Positions 27,201 to 37,727 of a DNA stretch of 64,000 nt are shown here, piece by piece. Each line of letters begins with the position of its first letter. The stretch's first letter is position 1. The notes below the pieces were generated by a model that made no database searches, had not been told where the DNA came from, and saw nothing but the letters and a program-made list of their open reading frames with translations. Position numbers and translations under genes: made by a program. This DNA comes from Tiliqua scincoides (Eukaryota > Chordata > Lepidosauria > Squamata > Scincidae), in contig NC_089823.1 of the NCBI RefSeq assembly GCF_035046505.1, forward strand, positions 612,767-676,766, read 5' to 3'.

Positions 27201-28790
27201 GCCCTGAGGCTGGGCTTGCTGTCCGCAGGGCCCTTCGTGGCGGCTCTCTTCACCAAGCTGGAGAACATGTTGCAGAACTCCCTCTATGTCAACGTCCTGC
27301 TGACGGGCCTGGTCTCCCAGCTAGCCTGCTATCCGCAGCCACTCCTGCGCTCCTTCCTCCTCAGCACCAACATGGTCTTCCAGCCCAGTGTCAAATCCCT
27401 CATCCAGGTAGTCCGACCGGGGGCCGGTGGGGCCTTGGCTTGGGCAATGCAAGGCATGGAGGGGACTGATGTTGCCAGAGCCTGGGCGTGGCTCTGGCCG
27501 TGGGGCTGTCGCCAGGCAGTGACTTCTCCCTCCCTCCCCCCCAGGTCCTAGGCTTGGTGAAGAACAAGATTGAGAGCTTTGCTGCCAGCCAGGAAGACTT
27601 TCCTTCCCTGCTCCTCAAAGCAAAGAAGTACCTGGTTGCCCGGGGCAAGCTGGACTGGGCGGACCCCCCGAACTCCATCCCGTCCCTGCGGCGCTCGGAG
27701 ACCCTCGGTGAGCAGGATCTGCTGGGACTGGGGGGGAGGAGTGAGCCCCTAGTGCCACTTGGGAAGGTGGCACTGCTTCTGTGGGGAGACCAGGTGCTGG
27801 GGCAGCGCTTGCAGGCTCAGCACTGCCTTCCTGATTGGTGAATGGGCAGGATCCTGGCAGCCTTCAATAGCGGGCTGGTGCTACTCCTGCAGTCGAAGAG
27901 CCTTCTCCCCTCCGAAAGCAAAATGGGTGCCCAGGTTGCAGTCGGAGAAGTGACTGGCGGGGTAAGGGTGGTTTGGGGGGCTCTGCAGCTGCAGGGAAGA
28001 GAGGGAAAGAGCTGGGGCAGAGCAGGTGCTGCTGCCAGTGACTGGCCAGCGACTCCCCTTGCCCTGAAGCTCTTTGGAAACTTGGCTGCTGCCCCCCAGG
28101 TTGCTCTCAGGTTCAGCCCATGATGGGGGGGTCAGAAGAGGTGGCAGTGGTGGGTCCCCCACCCTGAGGCAGCCATGTGACTCTGGCTGATGCAAGGTGT
28201 GGACCTGGGACCCTCCTGGCGACAGCCTTGACTCCCTTCAGTGTTCCAAGGCCTGGGAGATGCTCCCCCCCCAAGCCTCTGGGGCCCTCCAAAGAAAAGA
28301 CGTGCACTGACCAGAGACAAAGCTAGCAGGCCTCACTGCCCTGGTCCTCTAGGCAGCCCAAAGGCGTGCTGCATCAGCCCAGCAGTGCCCTCCCCGCTGA
28401 GGGAGAAAAGCACTGGCAGATCTTGCCCAGGCAGCCTTCCTTGCAGCCCTCCACACTTCAGGGTCTCTCTCCCTCCCTCCCTCCCTCCCTCCAGTGAAGA
28501 GCCGGAAGCCGTCCATCGGAGAGATGCTCATGCGCCACACCAACAGCCCCACACGGGCCCGCCAAGCAGCCCAGCTGGCCCTGCAGCACATGCGTGAGGG
28601 GCAGGTGCTGCATGCGCTGTCGGGGGCCTCACTTGTCCGCAGCTCAGCCGAAAAGCAGAGTGAGGCACTGCGCGTGAAGAACGCCGTCTACAGCGCTGTC
28701 ATCTTCAGTGAGTTCCTCAAGGAGCTGGCAGCCATCGCACAGGCCCACGCGGTCACCTCGCCCCTCCTGCTGGAGCCCTTCCAGGAGTGA
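18272..28790 (+). CDS. FHIP1B: FHF complex subunit HOOK-interacting protein 1B (FAM160A2)
   Basis: Part of the FTS-Hook-FHIP complex, which tethers dynein adaptors to early endosomes and related vesicles in the cytoplasm. Coding exons by splice sites and phase: 18272-18412, 18720-19340, 21742-21900, 22392-22478, 22823-22990, 23758-23837, 24618-24787, 25545-26513, 27229-27407, 27545-27707, 28495-28790. They sum to 3033 nt, 1010 codons plus stop, close to the human protein from memory. The conserved helical core (about residues 30-470) includes DPETCLMVFKNHW, LGQQARDALLLIMAMSAGS-type text, FCPVLATGLSALYSSLP and PLVQKQLVDYIHNGFLVPV. Exon 8 (about 476-798) is a low-complexity acidic, Pro/Ser-rich linker holding NYLEYLRDARLNIDR. 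Exons 9-11 carry the conserved C-terminal block (KLENMLQNSLYVN, VKSRKPSIGEM). The start matches the human N-terminus MERMNWLSR. A consensus acceptor ends at 18068, so the coding start probably lies in a second or later exon with the promoter upstream. Confidence 0.96.
20172..20856. mobile_element. hAT-type DNA element with nested LINE
   Basis: Lies in FHIP1B intron 2. Inverted termini CAGGGTCTCTAAAC and reversed CAGGGGTCTCCAAAC, each followed by a gggccacat-type stretch. Eight-base flanks ctgtgaag (20164-20171) and ctgtaaag (20857-20864) differ at one base, as expected for hAT. No transposase; about 315 bp remain without the inner LINE. Confidence 0.82.
20336..20693 (-). mobile_element. LINE C-terminal fragment inside the hAT element
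   Basis: Flanked by the exact 11-base duplication caagcaccaac at 20325-20335 and 20694-20704. The minus-strand translation reads RYKDICKRDLKALGVDLN, RWEILASERPAWRQAV and DYICPQCGIVTPE, a post-RT region with a Cys finger found in several vertebrate LINE groups; the clade is not assigned. Confidence 0.78.
23955..24275 (-). mobile_element. old CR1 3' fragment in FHIP1B intron 6
   Basis: Diverged reverse CR1 tail (gagccctgctggattaggcc) with the C-terminal coding remnant (aatcccctttaaaggtattt, catggtgtggcaaggagttt). Clearly older than the copies at 37-39 kb and 62-64 kb. Confidence 0.78.
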
Positions 28791-28996
28791 CCGTGGCCTG
28801 GGGCTCTGGACTGCAACCTGCCCCTCCCTCCTCCCTCCCTCCCCTCTCAGCCTGCTACTGCCAGGCCTGCACTAAATAGGGAGCCTGGAGGGGGCACCAT
28901 GGGTGGGGTGGGGGGGAGAACTCCATGCCTGGAGAACCACCTTTTTAATTTATTGGGAATGAATGTTTTTTTTTCTGGAGAACTTGTGGCAATATG

Positions 28997-29002
28997 TATA
29001 AA
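28997..29002 (+). promoter_or_regulatory. FHIP1B: variant poly(A) signal TATAAA of FHIP1B
   Basis: No canonical AATAAA is visible soon after the FHIP1B stop. A TATAAA variant lies about 207 nt downstream and is followed at about 29020-29039 by a GT-rich run (tgtctgtggtgtgtgtgtg), the usual downstream element. It would give a 3' UTR of about 230 nt. Confidence 0.5.
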
Positions 29003-29604
29003 AGGAGTGCTCTCTGGCTCTGTCTGTGGTGTGTGTGTGCAGCCAGGGGCCGCCGCTTGCTGGGTCCTGGAGAAGAGCCCCGCTGCTGGCTCAGGTCCCG
29101 GAGCCCACCTAGGCCATTGCCCTCTTTCCCAGGTAGGAGAGGAAGGCACCCCCTCCCCGCTGTCCTTTCTCTGTGGGGGACACTGTTGCAGTCAGGGAAG
29201 CAGGTTTGGCCTCCCTGCATTTATCCATCATTCTTTTCTGCTCATTGCTCCTTTTTGGCAGGTTCTAGGAGGTCTCACCCCCTCACCCCACCCCCGTTCA
29301 GACTTGCTGGGGCTGTGTCCCTAGACCTGAGAGGGAGCCTCCCAAGCCCAGCCAAGTCGCTCTGAAAGCCCTTCCCCTGCTGTCTGCATGCTCTCCATTG
29401 GAAAAGCCCAGGGGTGGTACTTGTGTGGGCAGCTGTGCCTCTCAGGCCACCAAGGAGGGGTCTGGCTGGAGGAAAGCGCTCAAGCCCCCCCCTCCCTGTC
29501 CTCTCTCCTGTTGGGCTGGTGCCAGGCCCAGAGCTACATCCCCACAGGCCCAGCTGAAGCTGGGAAGCCTTTCTGCCTCAGCAAGGGCAAGAGGGGCTGG
29601 GTCA

Positions 29605-29765
29605 GGCTATCACTGTCCAATCCCTTTTTCAAGACATCTAGGCCAGATGCCATCACCATGTCCTGTGGCAAGGAGTTCCACAGATTAATTATGTACTGGG
29701 TAAAGAAATGTTCTAAGGCTCCTGTCAACCACTTTTAGTGGATGTCTCCTGGGTCTGGTGTTCGC
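29605..29765 (-). mobile_element. CR1 fragment between the FHIP1B and C11orf42 3' ends
   Basis: Reverse CR1 C-terminal coding remnant: the minus translation reads NLWNSLPQDMVMASGLDVLK and the DNA includes ttttagtggatgtctcctgg. It lacks the 3' UTR. Confidence 0.75.
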
Positions 29766-29910
29766 CTCTGCTGCAGTGGGGAGGGGGGAAGCTGGTGCTA
29801 GGGAGCAGGGTCTGGGGCCCTTAGCCCTCCTGCCTGGGCTCCCCCCAGGCCTGTCTTGCCCCCCCCCGAACCAGTCAGGCTGCTCCGTCTTGCCACAGTC
29901 TGCAAACAGC

Positions 29911-29916
29911 TTTATT
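29911..29916 (-). promoter_or_regulatory. C11orf42: poly(A) signal AATAAA of C11orf42
   Basis: TTTATT on the plus strand reads AATAAA on the minus strand 22 nt after the C11orf42 stop, implying a 3' UTR of only about 40 nt. About 0.9 kb separates it from the FHIP1B 3' end. Confidence 0.8.
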
Positions 29917-29937
29917 GCCCATGGCGTGGCTGTCGGC

Positions 29938-32900
29938 TCACTCGTCCGTGTCGCTCTCGGCCACGATGCCCTGCAGGAGCGGCAGCAGCATGGAGTGTCT
30001 CTCTGGGTCTGCCAGGCTGGTGGTTGAAGGGCCCAGTGTGGGGCGGTGGCGCTTGAAGGGCCATTTCCCTGGCGATAGAAGTGGGCGAGGGCCTGTCAGG
30101 AGCTCCTTGGCCTGTGGCCTCTCCCCACTGCAAGGTTCCCAAACCCCCCTCCCACAGGGGCTTGCTGCCCTGTTGCTCTCTCCTGATTGTGAAGGGGAAC
30201 AGGAACTCTCCTGGGCTCCCGGAGCAGGGGGTCAGGCAGTGGCATCTCCAGCAGGGGAGAGGAACCCAAGGAGACTGTCCAGGAGAAGGCGCTGGAATCC
30301 CTTCTCACTCCCTGCCTGAACTGCTTCCCAGCAAGACTAGAACTTGGTTGTGCTGGAGGCCCAGAAGACTCGGCTGGGTTGGTGCTTATGTAGAAGGAGC
30401 CGTTGAGGAGCGGCCTGCCCCCCTTCCTAAGCCCAGGGTGCCCAGGAATGGCCTGGTGGCACTTGGAGCAGCTGTGAGGCTGGTCCAGCAGGCCAGGGGC
30501 GGAGTCACAGCTGCAACCAGAGCGTCAGTGCAACTGGGCCAGACTGCTCTGTCGCCACTACCAGCCCCATGAAACTCCTGTTCAGAGCTACAACGTGCCT
30601 GCTGGGTCCTCATGTGCTGCAAGGCTCCCCCCTCCCTCCTTCCCTGCCAGCCTCTAATCAGGTGAAGTGGAGCCCTGGAGGCCAGAGCGGCTGCCACCAC
30701 CTCCACCCCAAAGCAACAGCCTGCAAGAGGGGAGCAGAAGCCACGCATCCTGGCAGTTCTGGCCCATCGTGGTGGCAGCTGCAAGGGCAGAAACTTGGGT
30801 GCTTCGCTGCTTGTGTTTCTGGCCCAAAGGGAGCTCCCCCCAGTCCCCTGCCCACAGCAAGCCATGTACGCTCTGCTCTGGGTGCTGCACCGCTGTTTCA
30901 GAGATGTCTGGCAGCAGGACAAGGGCTGCACCCCGTTGTCAGCCAGCTGGAGAGGAGGTGCTTTGAGGCCTGCAGCTGGGACTCCCTGGGGGGTGGGAGA
31001 CTCTGGAGCCCCAAACAACCCCAGAGCCGCCTGTTTCCTTACCTGCCAGGGGCCGTGAGGGTCTGACCAGGGGGTGCCACCGCTTGCGAACTGCTGTACT
31101 CTCCGGGGGCAGTGGGGGCTTCAGTGGCAGGCCAGAGCTGGGGGGCTCCAGCACAGCCATCCTTACCCAGGCGGCCCGGGCGGGCAGGGTGTGGCCCATG
31201 GGCTTCTGGGAGCCCAGCACACCCTTGCTGCTGAGGGCAAACTTGAGGCAGGAGAAGGCCACGGGGAGGGGCTGCTCCACACGGAAGCTGCGGTGCTCAG
31301 AGCCCTGGGTGACGGCCAGCACCAGGCTGCTGCAGTAGAAGACCTCGTAGACCACGTAGATGCTGCTCTGGGAGCGGAGCCAGGGCAGGTCCGGGCGCAG
31401 GGCTGCCGTGCCGGGCCGCAGCACCAGGAAGGCCACCTTCTTGTGCACACCGGCCATGGAGAGGCGGATGTGCCTCAGGGCCCCGTCCACCAGTCGCGTC
31501 TCCTCATAGCGGGACTCCCCCCGCACCCGGGCGTTGTACTCGCGTGTGCAGTGAGTCAGCTCCCGTCCCCCAGGGCCCCTCTGCAGCAGCTTCTCCAGGG
31601 GCCCAACAGGGAGCAGGCAGCGCTGCCGGCGCAGGAGACTCTGTCCCAGCTGCGGCTTCTTGATCAGGACGGTCAGCAAGTCATAGGAGGCAGCGTCTTC
31701 CAGGAAGGGAACCGGCACCACGGTGGGCCCAAAGCGCTCCTCGATGACCTGTTGGCAGAGAGGGGAGGTCTGGCAGTTGGCACCTGGGCCCCTCCCAGGA
31801 TGGTTGGGGTGAAAGGAGGCTGCACGTGTTCCTTCCCCGACTGGCTGAAGGTGCACTAGGGTGGTACAGGTGGCAATAGAAGGTGTGGGGGCTGAAAGCA
31901 GAGGGATCTTGAAGCTGATGGCAGGAAATGGCAGGATGGAAGAGACTGAGAAAAGGCTCCCCGGGGCCAGGAATGGCTGTTGAAGAAGGGCGGGGGGGGG
32001 GGCTTCAGCTGCAAAAGGTGCCTAACTTGGCAGCTCTCCAGGACAGAGTCAGGCTCCGCTAAAAGCCCCCGGCATCACTGAGGTCTCTGCAAACATTTAA
32101 GCTAATCCTCGGAGAAGTCAGAACTGAAGTCAAATGCAAGCAGTTGCTGGCCAACTGGACTGTCTCGCAGAGGAGGCACTTTCTGGCACCTGCAGGGCTG
32201 TCGTGATTATCGTATTTCCTGATGTGTCCATTTTGCAATCTAGGTAGAAAGAGGCTGGGCTGATAACCCCCCCCCCCCACAAGTTCCCCTTTGCCCTTTC
32301 AAGGACAGGCAAAACCAGGGAGTGAAGCTGAGGCACAAACCCTGGTATGTCTCGGCTCCAATCACAAAGTGCCATCTGCAGAGCACAGTGGGGGGGGGGG
32401 GTCTGCTGTGTTCCTGCCCCCCCCCCGGTCTACAGGGTGACTGCAGCTCCCAATTTGTGACAGGCCTATAGCCCACAGAACTTCCTTTTTCCATGGGAGG
32501 CCCTGGCAGGCGCCCTATGCAAAGGGGCTTCTTGGTCCCACAGCCAGAGGAACTCCCCCACCAGCTCTGGGGGGGGGGGAGGTGTGTGTCAGGAGGGAGC
32601 AAATCAATGGGCAAGTCCTTGTGGTTCTTGCAGTGTTGGGGCTCTGGTCTCTGAAGAAGGGAGACCACCACAGGCGGCTCACCTAGCCAAGGGGCACAAC
32701 ACTAGCCTGGTGAGGTCTGAAAGGGCGACAGTCCCAGAGGGAGGACGGCCTGAAAGGACAGTTGCTGCTTTTCCTTGCTAAAGCTACATGGGTCTTGGCT
32801 GGTGCTTGGGGGGGGGACCACTTAGGAGCACCCCACAGGGGCCACTTTGGGATTCAGCACTGGAAATGGACACCCACCCAAGGACTCGGTGGGCCAGGAG

Positions 32901-33104
32901 AGCCTCTGCGTGCCCCTGTGACAGCAGCCAGGGGCCACCTGGCACCAAGGGACAAGCTCAAGCGGCCCTCTGTTCTCTGGGTTTGGGTCCCTCCTCACAC
33001 TGGGGTTCCTGGGAGGCCTTCCCTGCCCCCCTCACCTTGTCCCTGATCAGCTCCCAGTTGGAGTCAGCCTCACCAATGTCCAAAGTCTGAACTCCACCAT
33101 CCAT
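29938..33104 (-). CDS. C11orf42: C11orf42 orthologue, uncharacterised vertebrate protein
   Basis: Function unknown. Coding exons in minus order are 33036-33104, 31043-31748 and 29938-30068, with phases 0 and 1. They sum to 906 nt, 301 codons plus stop, against about 333 in human from memory. Exon 1 ends EADSNWELIRDK, exon 2 starts VIEERFGPTVVPVPFLEDA, and both resemble human EADATWTLIKDK and VIEEHFGPNAVAVPFLSDA. Exon 2 also holds THCTREYNARVRGE, KKVAFLVL, PWLRSQSSIYVVYEVF and VAFSCLKFALSSKGVLG, each with a human counterpart. The last exon ends ERHSMLLPLLQGIVAESDTDE split by one residue from the human acidic end. It lies tail-to-tail with FHIP1B, as in human 11p15.4, which supports orthology independently. 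No membrane segment or signal peptide is evident. Confidence 0.88.
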
Positions 33105-34454
33105 CTTCTGGAGGGCTGGAGGGGGCAGAGAGGGGTCTGGGAGGAGGGCTGCAGAGGGTAGGCATGGGTAGGGCCGAGGTCCGGAGGGGTGGGAGGGTCT
33201 GCCCTCCCCCCAGCCCTGGAGGCAGGCAGGCACAGAAGCCAGAGCCAGGCTGTGATGTCACAAGGGGCCAGTTGTCTCTGTCCCCAGAGGGGCTGGCTGC
33301 GGCTGCTAGGCCAGGCCACTGTACCTGGGGCCAGAGGCCTTGTCTAGCCAGGACTGTGGAAGTCTTGGGACCCCAGGCTGGGCGTGAGGCCTGGCCTGCC
33401 GGGGGAAGCGGGCAGCCCTTGGCTGATCCTCGGGATGGCAGCCTCAAAGGTGTCGAGGAGAGCTGGAGGCCGTAACAGTGGAAGGGGAAGGCAGCAGCAA
33501 TCAGCCCAGCGGGGCAAGCAGACTGGAGCCCCCCCCCCAGGCAGAAGCTTTCCAGTGTGGTGCAACAGGGAGACAGGCCATTCCATCCCGTGGGGCTTGA
33601 GTTCAAGATCATCCACTCCAGCGCAGGTCTGGGGCAGGCAAGAGCATGTCCTGCTAGGCACAGCATCCCGCTCAGTGCCGCTTGCTGGCCCAGGGCACCA
33701 TGATGAATGCGGACCACCACCTGCTAGTCAGGCACCTTCTGGGGAGGGGCCGGGGCACAGCCGTCTTCCCGGGCTTTGGGCCTCCTTGGGAGGGAGTGGA
33801 CTGTCAGAGGCTACTGGCGTCTCTGCACCATGTACTTGTCTTTGTCAAGATGCCGCTTCACCCATTCCATTGCACTGCTGGCCCTTCACTGCAAATGGCC
33901 AGGCTTCAGGCTTCCCTGACCACTCCTGCCAGGGCTCCTGGGCCGGCCCCACAGGCCTGCACCAGCAGGTCTCTCGCCTCCTGGGGTTTAGATGCCAGAC
34001 GCTGCCTCTGTGGCACCTGCAGGCTCTCTGGGTTGGCCTCACGCCGTGGACGCTCCTGTCCCAAGCTGCTGCTTCCCACCGTGGCTCTGAGGGGGTCCTT
34101 CTTCTCTGTGCTGGACTCAGGGCTGCCTTCAGGTTGCTTGTTTGCCGCCTTGGGCAGTTTGCAGGTCCTTCTCTTTGCCCTTGTTGCAGCTCACTAGGAG
34201 ATGCTGGGGGTCCTTCCATGCCCACTGCCTGTTGCTCTCCAAGCAAACGGCACCCCACTGCTCTCACCATGTCCCCAAGCAGTAAGACATCTCAGGGGTA
34301 CAGCAGCATCCTTAGGGACAGAGCTCACAGGAGGCGCTCAGGGTCTCTACAACATCATGTACTCCACAAGCATGCACACTGGACTGTGGGGTGGAATCAG
34401 CATTCCTGATGACCAGCCTGTTGCAGTGGTTTCATTCATTTGTAAAGGAAGTTT
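33105..34454. other. sequence upstream of C11orf42, no gene recognised
   Basis: Lies 5' of the C11orf42 start on the minus strand, so it may hold its 5' UTR and promoter. A 341-codon plus-strand frame here (33384-34409) shows no domain and is treated as chance. Confidence 0.4.
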
Positions 34455-34560
34455 AATGTAAGAAAGGTCCTGCTGGATCATGCCGAGTTGTGCCCCCACA
34501 GTAGCCTACCAGCCACTTCTGGGAAGCCAATGCACAAGCAGGAGGAAAAGGCACCTCCTC
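34455..34560 (-). mobile_element. CR1 tail fragment
   Basis: Contains aaggtcctgctggatcatgc and a decayed gcctaccagccacttctggg, matching a reversed CR1 3' end of an older subfamily. Confidence 0.5.
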
Positions 34561-34564
34561 TCCC

Positions 34565-35465
34565 ACCACTGGGGTTCAGGGCATGATGATGATGACGGTG
34601 ACGAGGTTTTTGCACAGTCAAGTGTCTGTCGTTGACTGGTTTGCTTCATCCAGACACCGAGTCCTTCCCAAGGACCTGGGATGCCTGGTTTCTGTCCTCC
34701 TTTGCTGTTATAAATATCGTCACAAGATGTAAGCTGTTCCCAGTCAAGCTGCTTTTTGTAGTTGGTGGGTGGCTGCTCAGATGCTCTTCAAGGGGTTTTG
34801 GAATAGAACGGAAGGCGCCAATCACCCCTGGGGTCACTTGGGTCTAATTCTGCCTCAGCCTCTCAGTTTCTACTTGTCCATCTTTGCATTTTGTTGTTCT
34901 TTCCAGCTCTTTTTCCTCCACTCTGCTGTCCCCTGCGATTGTCACACCGATGGATTCAACTCGTCTTTCTTTCTTCTCAACTGCAGTTATGTCTGGTGTA
35001 TTGTGTGAAAGGGGTTTGTCTGTCTGCACTCCGAAATCCCATAATATTCTGGCATCTTCATTTTCTGTGACTTTGTCCCTTGTGTGGTCCCACCAGTGTC
35101 TGGCTGCAGGCAGCTTGGATTTCTTGCAGAGCTTCCAGAGTGTCACTGTTGCTGCCTTGTCCTGCCTTTGCTTGTGTTCTGCGTGATCTTTTCACAGCAA
35201 CTACTCGGGTGGTCTGCTGCTTCTTCATCTTCTTTGAGAGACAGCACTTGCTGTTGGCTGTTATTTTTTCTACCTTTGCTTTCACTGCATTTGTTCTTAA
35301 TGCCTGTTCTTGTGCAGCCAGGATTAGACCCTCTGTTTCTTTCTTCCAGTTGTCTTTTTTCAGCCACTGACAGGTCTTGGTGATGTTTGTTTTCCCAGTA
35401 ACGTCTCACATATATTGTCCATGCAGTGGCCAGACCTCCTGCCCTTTAATATTATTAAACTGTTT
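34565..35465 (-). mobile_element. R4/Dong-like LINE fragment
   Basis: Minus-strand translation includes HWWDHTRDKVTENEDARILW, DFGVQTDKPLSHNTPDITAV and VTIAGDSRVEEKELE. This matches the restriction-like endonuclease C-terminus of R4/Dong LINEs (ILWDF-x-IQTD ... PD ... D), but the usual acidic residue after PDI-VV-is Glu here. The plus-strand left edge starts with a gatgatgatg tail, consistent with the minus-strand 3' end. Confidence 0.62.
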
Positions 35466-35479
35466 TGCTCAGTGCTGAT

Positions 35480-35745
35480 GGAGACTTGTGAAGGCGCAAT
35501 CCAAACCTGTGCTGGGGCAGGCAAGCCAGGAGGCTTGCGCTGCATCCAACGCAGGTTCGTTGGGTGCAGCGGCTCTGCCAGGGGCAAGGGGAAGCTCTTC
35601 CCCTTACCCCTGGGTAAGGGCTGCGCGCCCCAATGGGGCTCCTTGGACTTGCGCCACCTCTGTTCTCTCTGGGGATGGGGGTTGGGACCCAGCAGCCCTG
35701 CCCCTGGGTCCCTCTGGAGCTCACCTGGGGCTCTTGTGTTATTGT
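35480..35745. repeat. interspersed repeat inserted in R4-like sequence
   Basis: Shares the text gcgctgcatccaacgcagg and aagctcttccccttacccctggg with a second copy at about 42930-43030 (gcactgtatccagcgcaaga, aaacttccccttacccccga). Palindromic parts suggest a MITE, but the termini were not fixed. Confidence 0.5.
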
Positions 35746-35749
35746 TGCT

Positions 35750-36480
35750 GCTCTGTACATGTTGGTTTATTTCTTGCAAATTATGAGTTATTTCTGCAAG
35801 CGCAGCATTTACATCTTTTAATACTTGAGCAAGATGCTTTTTTGCAACTGTTCTTCCAGCTGGAAATTATCCCCTGTGGTTTGCTTGGTTCATCTGTTCA
35901 GTTTTTGTGTGCTCACTGAAGCACAAGAGCCCCACCACTACTACAAAGTAGTGTCCCATTGGGGGGATAATGATGATGATTTTTATTACGATTGCATATC
36001 ACAGATGCCCGTTCTTTAGCTGGACTTGGTGGGCACAATCCTAACCAGGTCTACTCAGAAGTAAATCCTATTGTGTTCAATGGGACTTACTTCCAGGAAA
36101 GTGAGGTTAGGATTACTAGTCAGGCCCCACCTTGGGGCCTAGGAGGTTGTTATGTATTGACAAATAATGTGTGCTGCACCAAGCAGGGCAGCTTTTTGAA
36201 TGTGACTGATAGCAATTTTGTCAATATGCAGATGTTTCAAATGCAGTTCAAGCGTTTTTGGGACCGCACCTCATGTGCCAATCACCACTGGGATGACCAC
36301 TGCTGGTTTGCGCCATAACCTTTGGATTTCAATTTTTAAATCCTGATATTTACTAATTTTTTCATGCATCAATTCTACTATCACCAGGTATTGCTATATT
36401 GATGAGGGTCACTTAATTTTTTTCTATTACTATAATGTCTGGTGTGTTATGAGCTAGAACTTTATCGTTTTCTGTCTGGA
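35750..36480 (-). mobile_element. second R4/Dong-like LINE segment(s)
   Basis: 35750-35940 looks like the continuation of the upstream fragment. A new 3' tail (gataatgatgatgatttttattac) starts at about 35966, followed by untranslated sequence resembling 34780-34830 (gccaatcaccactgggatga against gccaatcacccctggggtca). A MITE at 36031-36118 interrupts it. Confidence 0.5.
36031..36118. mobile_element. short palindromic MITE-like element
   Basis: Terminal inverted repeats aatcctaacc and ggttaggatt flank gtaaatcctattgtgttcaa and tgggacttacttccagg. Related copies lie at about 39785-39870 and 58945-59025 with the same aagtcc...ggacttac core. Confidence 0.6.
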
Positions 36481-37269
36481 TTCTCCTGGATGAGTTTTTG
36501 TTTTAAAGTCAGTATTCCAAGGGCAACCTTCCAGTCCCCTGCCACGGAAGCTGATTTCAAAGGCAAGTTGCATATTTTTATGAGAAGAGCTGCAGGAGAA
36601 TGAGAAGTCTGGTGGGCATGATGGCGAGGGGATCTTGCGAGGGGATCTTCAGCCAGCAGGTGCATTTTTGAAAAACAGGAACATTCAGAAGGCGGCAAGC
36701 CTGTTGTTCCCATGGCTTCCAGGAGTGGAGCAGGTGAGTGAGCAACTTATTGAGGGGTCTCCAACATGCCCCCCCCCCCGTGTTTCAAGGTTCCACAGGC
36801 CTTCTGCTGTGTTCCAGCCCAAGCGTTTTCTTTTGGAGAGACTCTTCTGCTCCGCTGGGAATCTCTTTCAGCACGCCCCCCCAGCTCCTGTCTGCTCCTC
36901 CCCACAGATCTCCCCAAAAGTCAGATCAGCATGGGAGGGGGGGAGAGAGCGCAACGCATGAGATATTCATGGGGCCACTGGAGGTGGCAGCAGCAGCCAT
37001 GGCTATGAAAGGAAGCTTCCCTGGCAGGAACAGTCCACATTTTCCCCACTGTCTTTGGTTCCTTTGTGAAGGGCAGCTGGGAGGGGCCAAAATCAGCATC
37101 TAACTGAACAGGGACAATGCTGAAGGGAGACCAAGCCCATCAGAAACTGCTCTGCTCTGGTCCTGCTCTGAATTAAGAACATAAGTGTTGGGGTTTCCCC
37201 TTTCCCATGGGTACCCAACTTACCCAGGACCGAGCGGGCAAGACACCTCCCGTCCCCCATAGGGAGGCC
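36481..37269. other. no recognised gene or element
   Basis: No homology or element ends recognised. Poly-C at 36770-36779 is the only notable run. Confidence 0.35.
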
Positions 37270-37375
37270 TCACAATAAGAACAGCCCCACTGGATCAGGC
37301 CATAGGCACATCTAGTCCAGCTTCCTGTATTTCACAGTGGCCCACCAGATGCCCCAGGGAGCACACCAGATAACA
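37270..37375 (-). mobile_element. CR1 tail fragment
   Basis: aagaacagccccactggatc through cagataacaa in reverse orientation; it ends at a duplicated caattgtcttgtga sequence (about 37373-37402) that may reflect the insertion target or slippage. Confidence 0.75.
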
Positions 37376-37727
37376 ATTGTCTTGTGATTACAATTGTCTT
37401 GTGAACTGTCCCTGCTTAAGTGTGGGGCCTTAAAGGTTCTGGGAAGCTGGGCAAAATCCCGCCCAAGTGAATAGAAGGCAGCTACTGTTTGAGGGACTGG
37501 GTAGCAGGGGCCTGCTGTCTGGCAGGGGCCCTGGGGGAGTGCCTGGGGCAGCTTTCAGAGAAAGTCAGTATGGTTGGGGCCAGGGCTGCTTGTGCGCTGG
37601 AATGCACCCGAAGCCCCTGTCAGGGACCTGTCAAAGACAGAGGCAGTCCAGGGTATGGAGGCTCCCAGGGGACCCCAGGCCTCCTCCCTGGAGGGCTTCG
37701 GCGTAAACAGAAGGCATGGAGAGAAGG

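Noticed and set aside
33384-34409. 341-codon open frame on the plus strand
   Set aside because: No domain, no splice context, and it lies antisense in the presumed C11orf42 upstream region.
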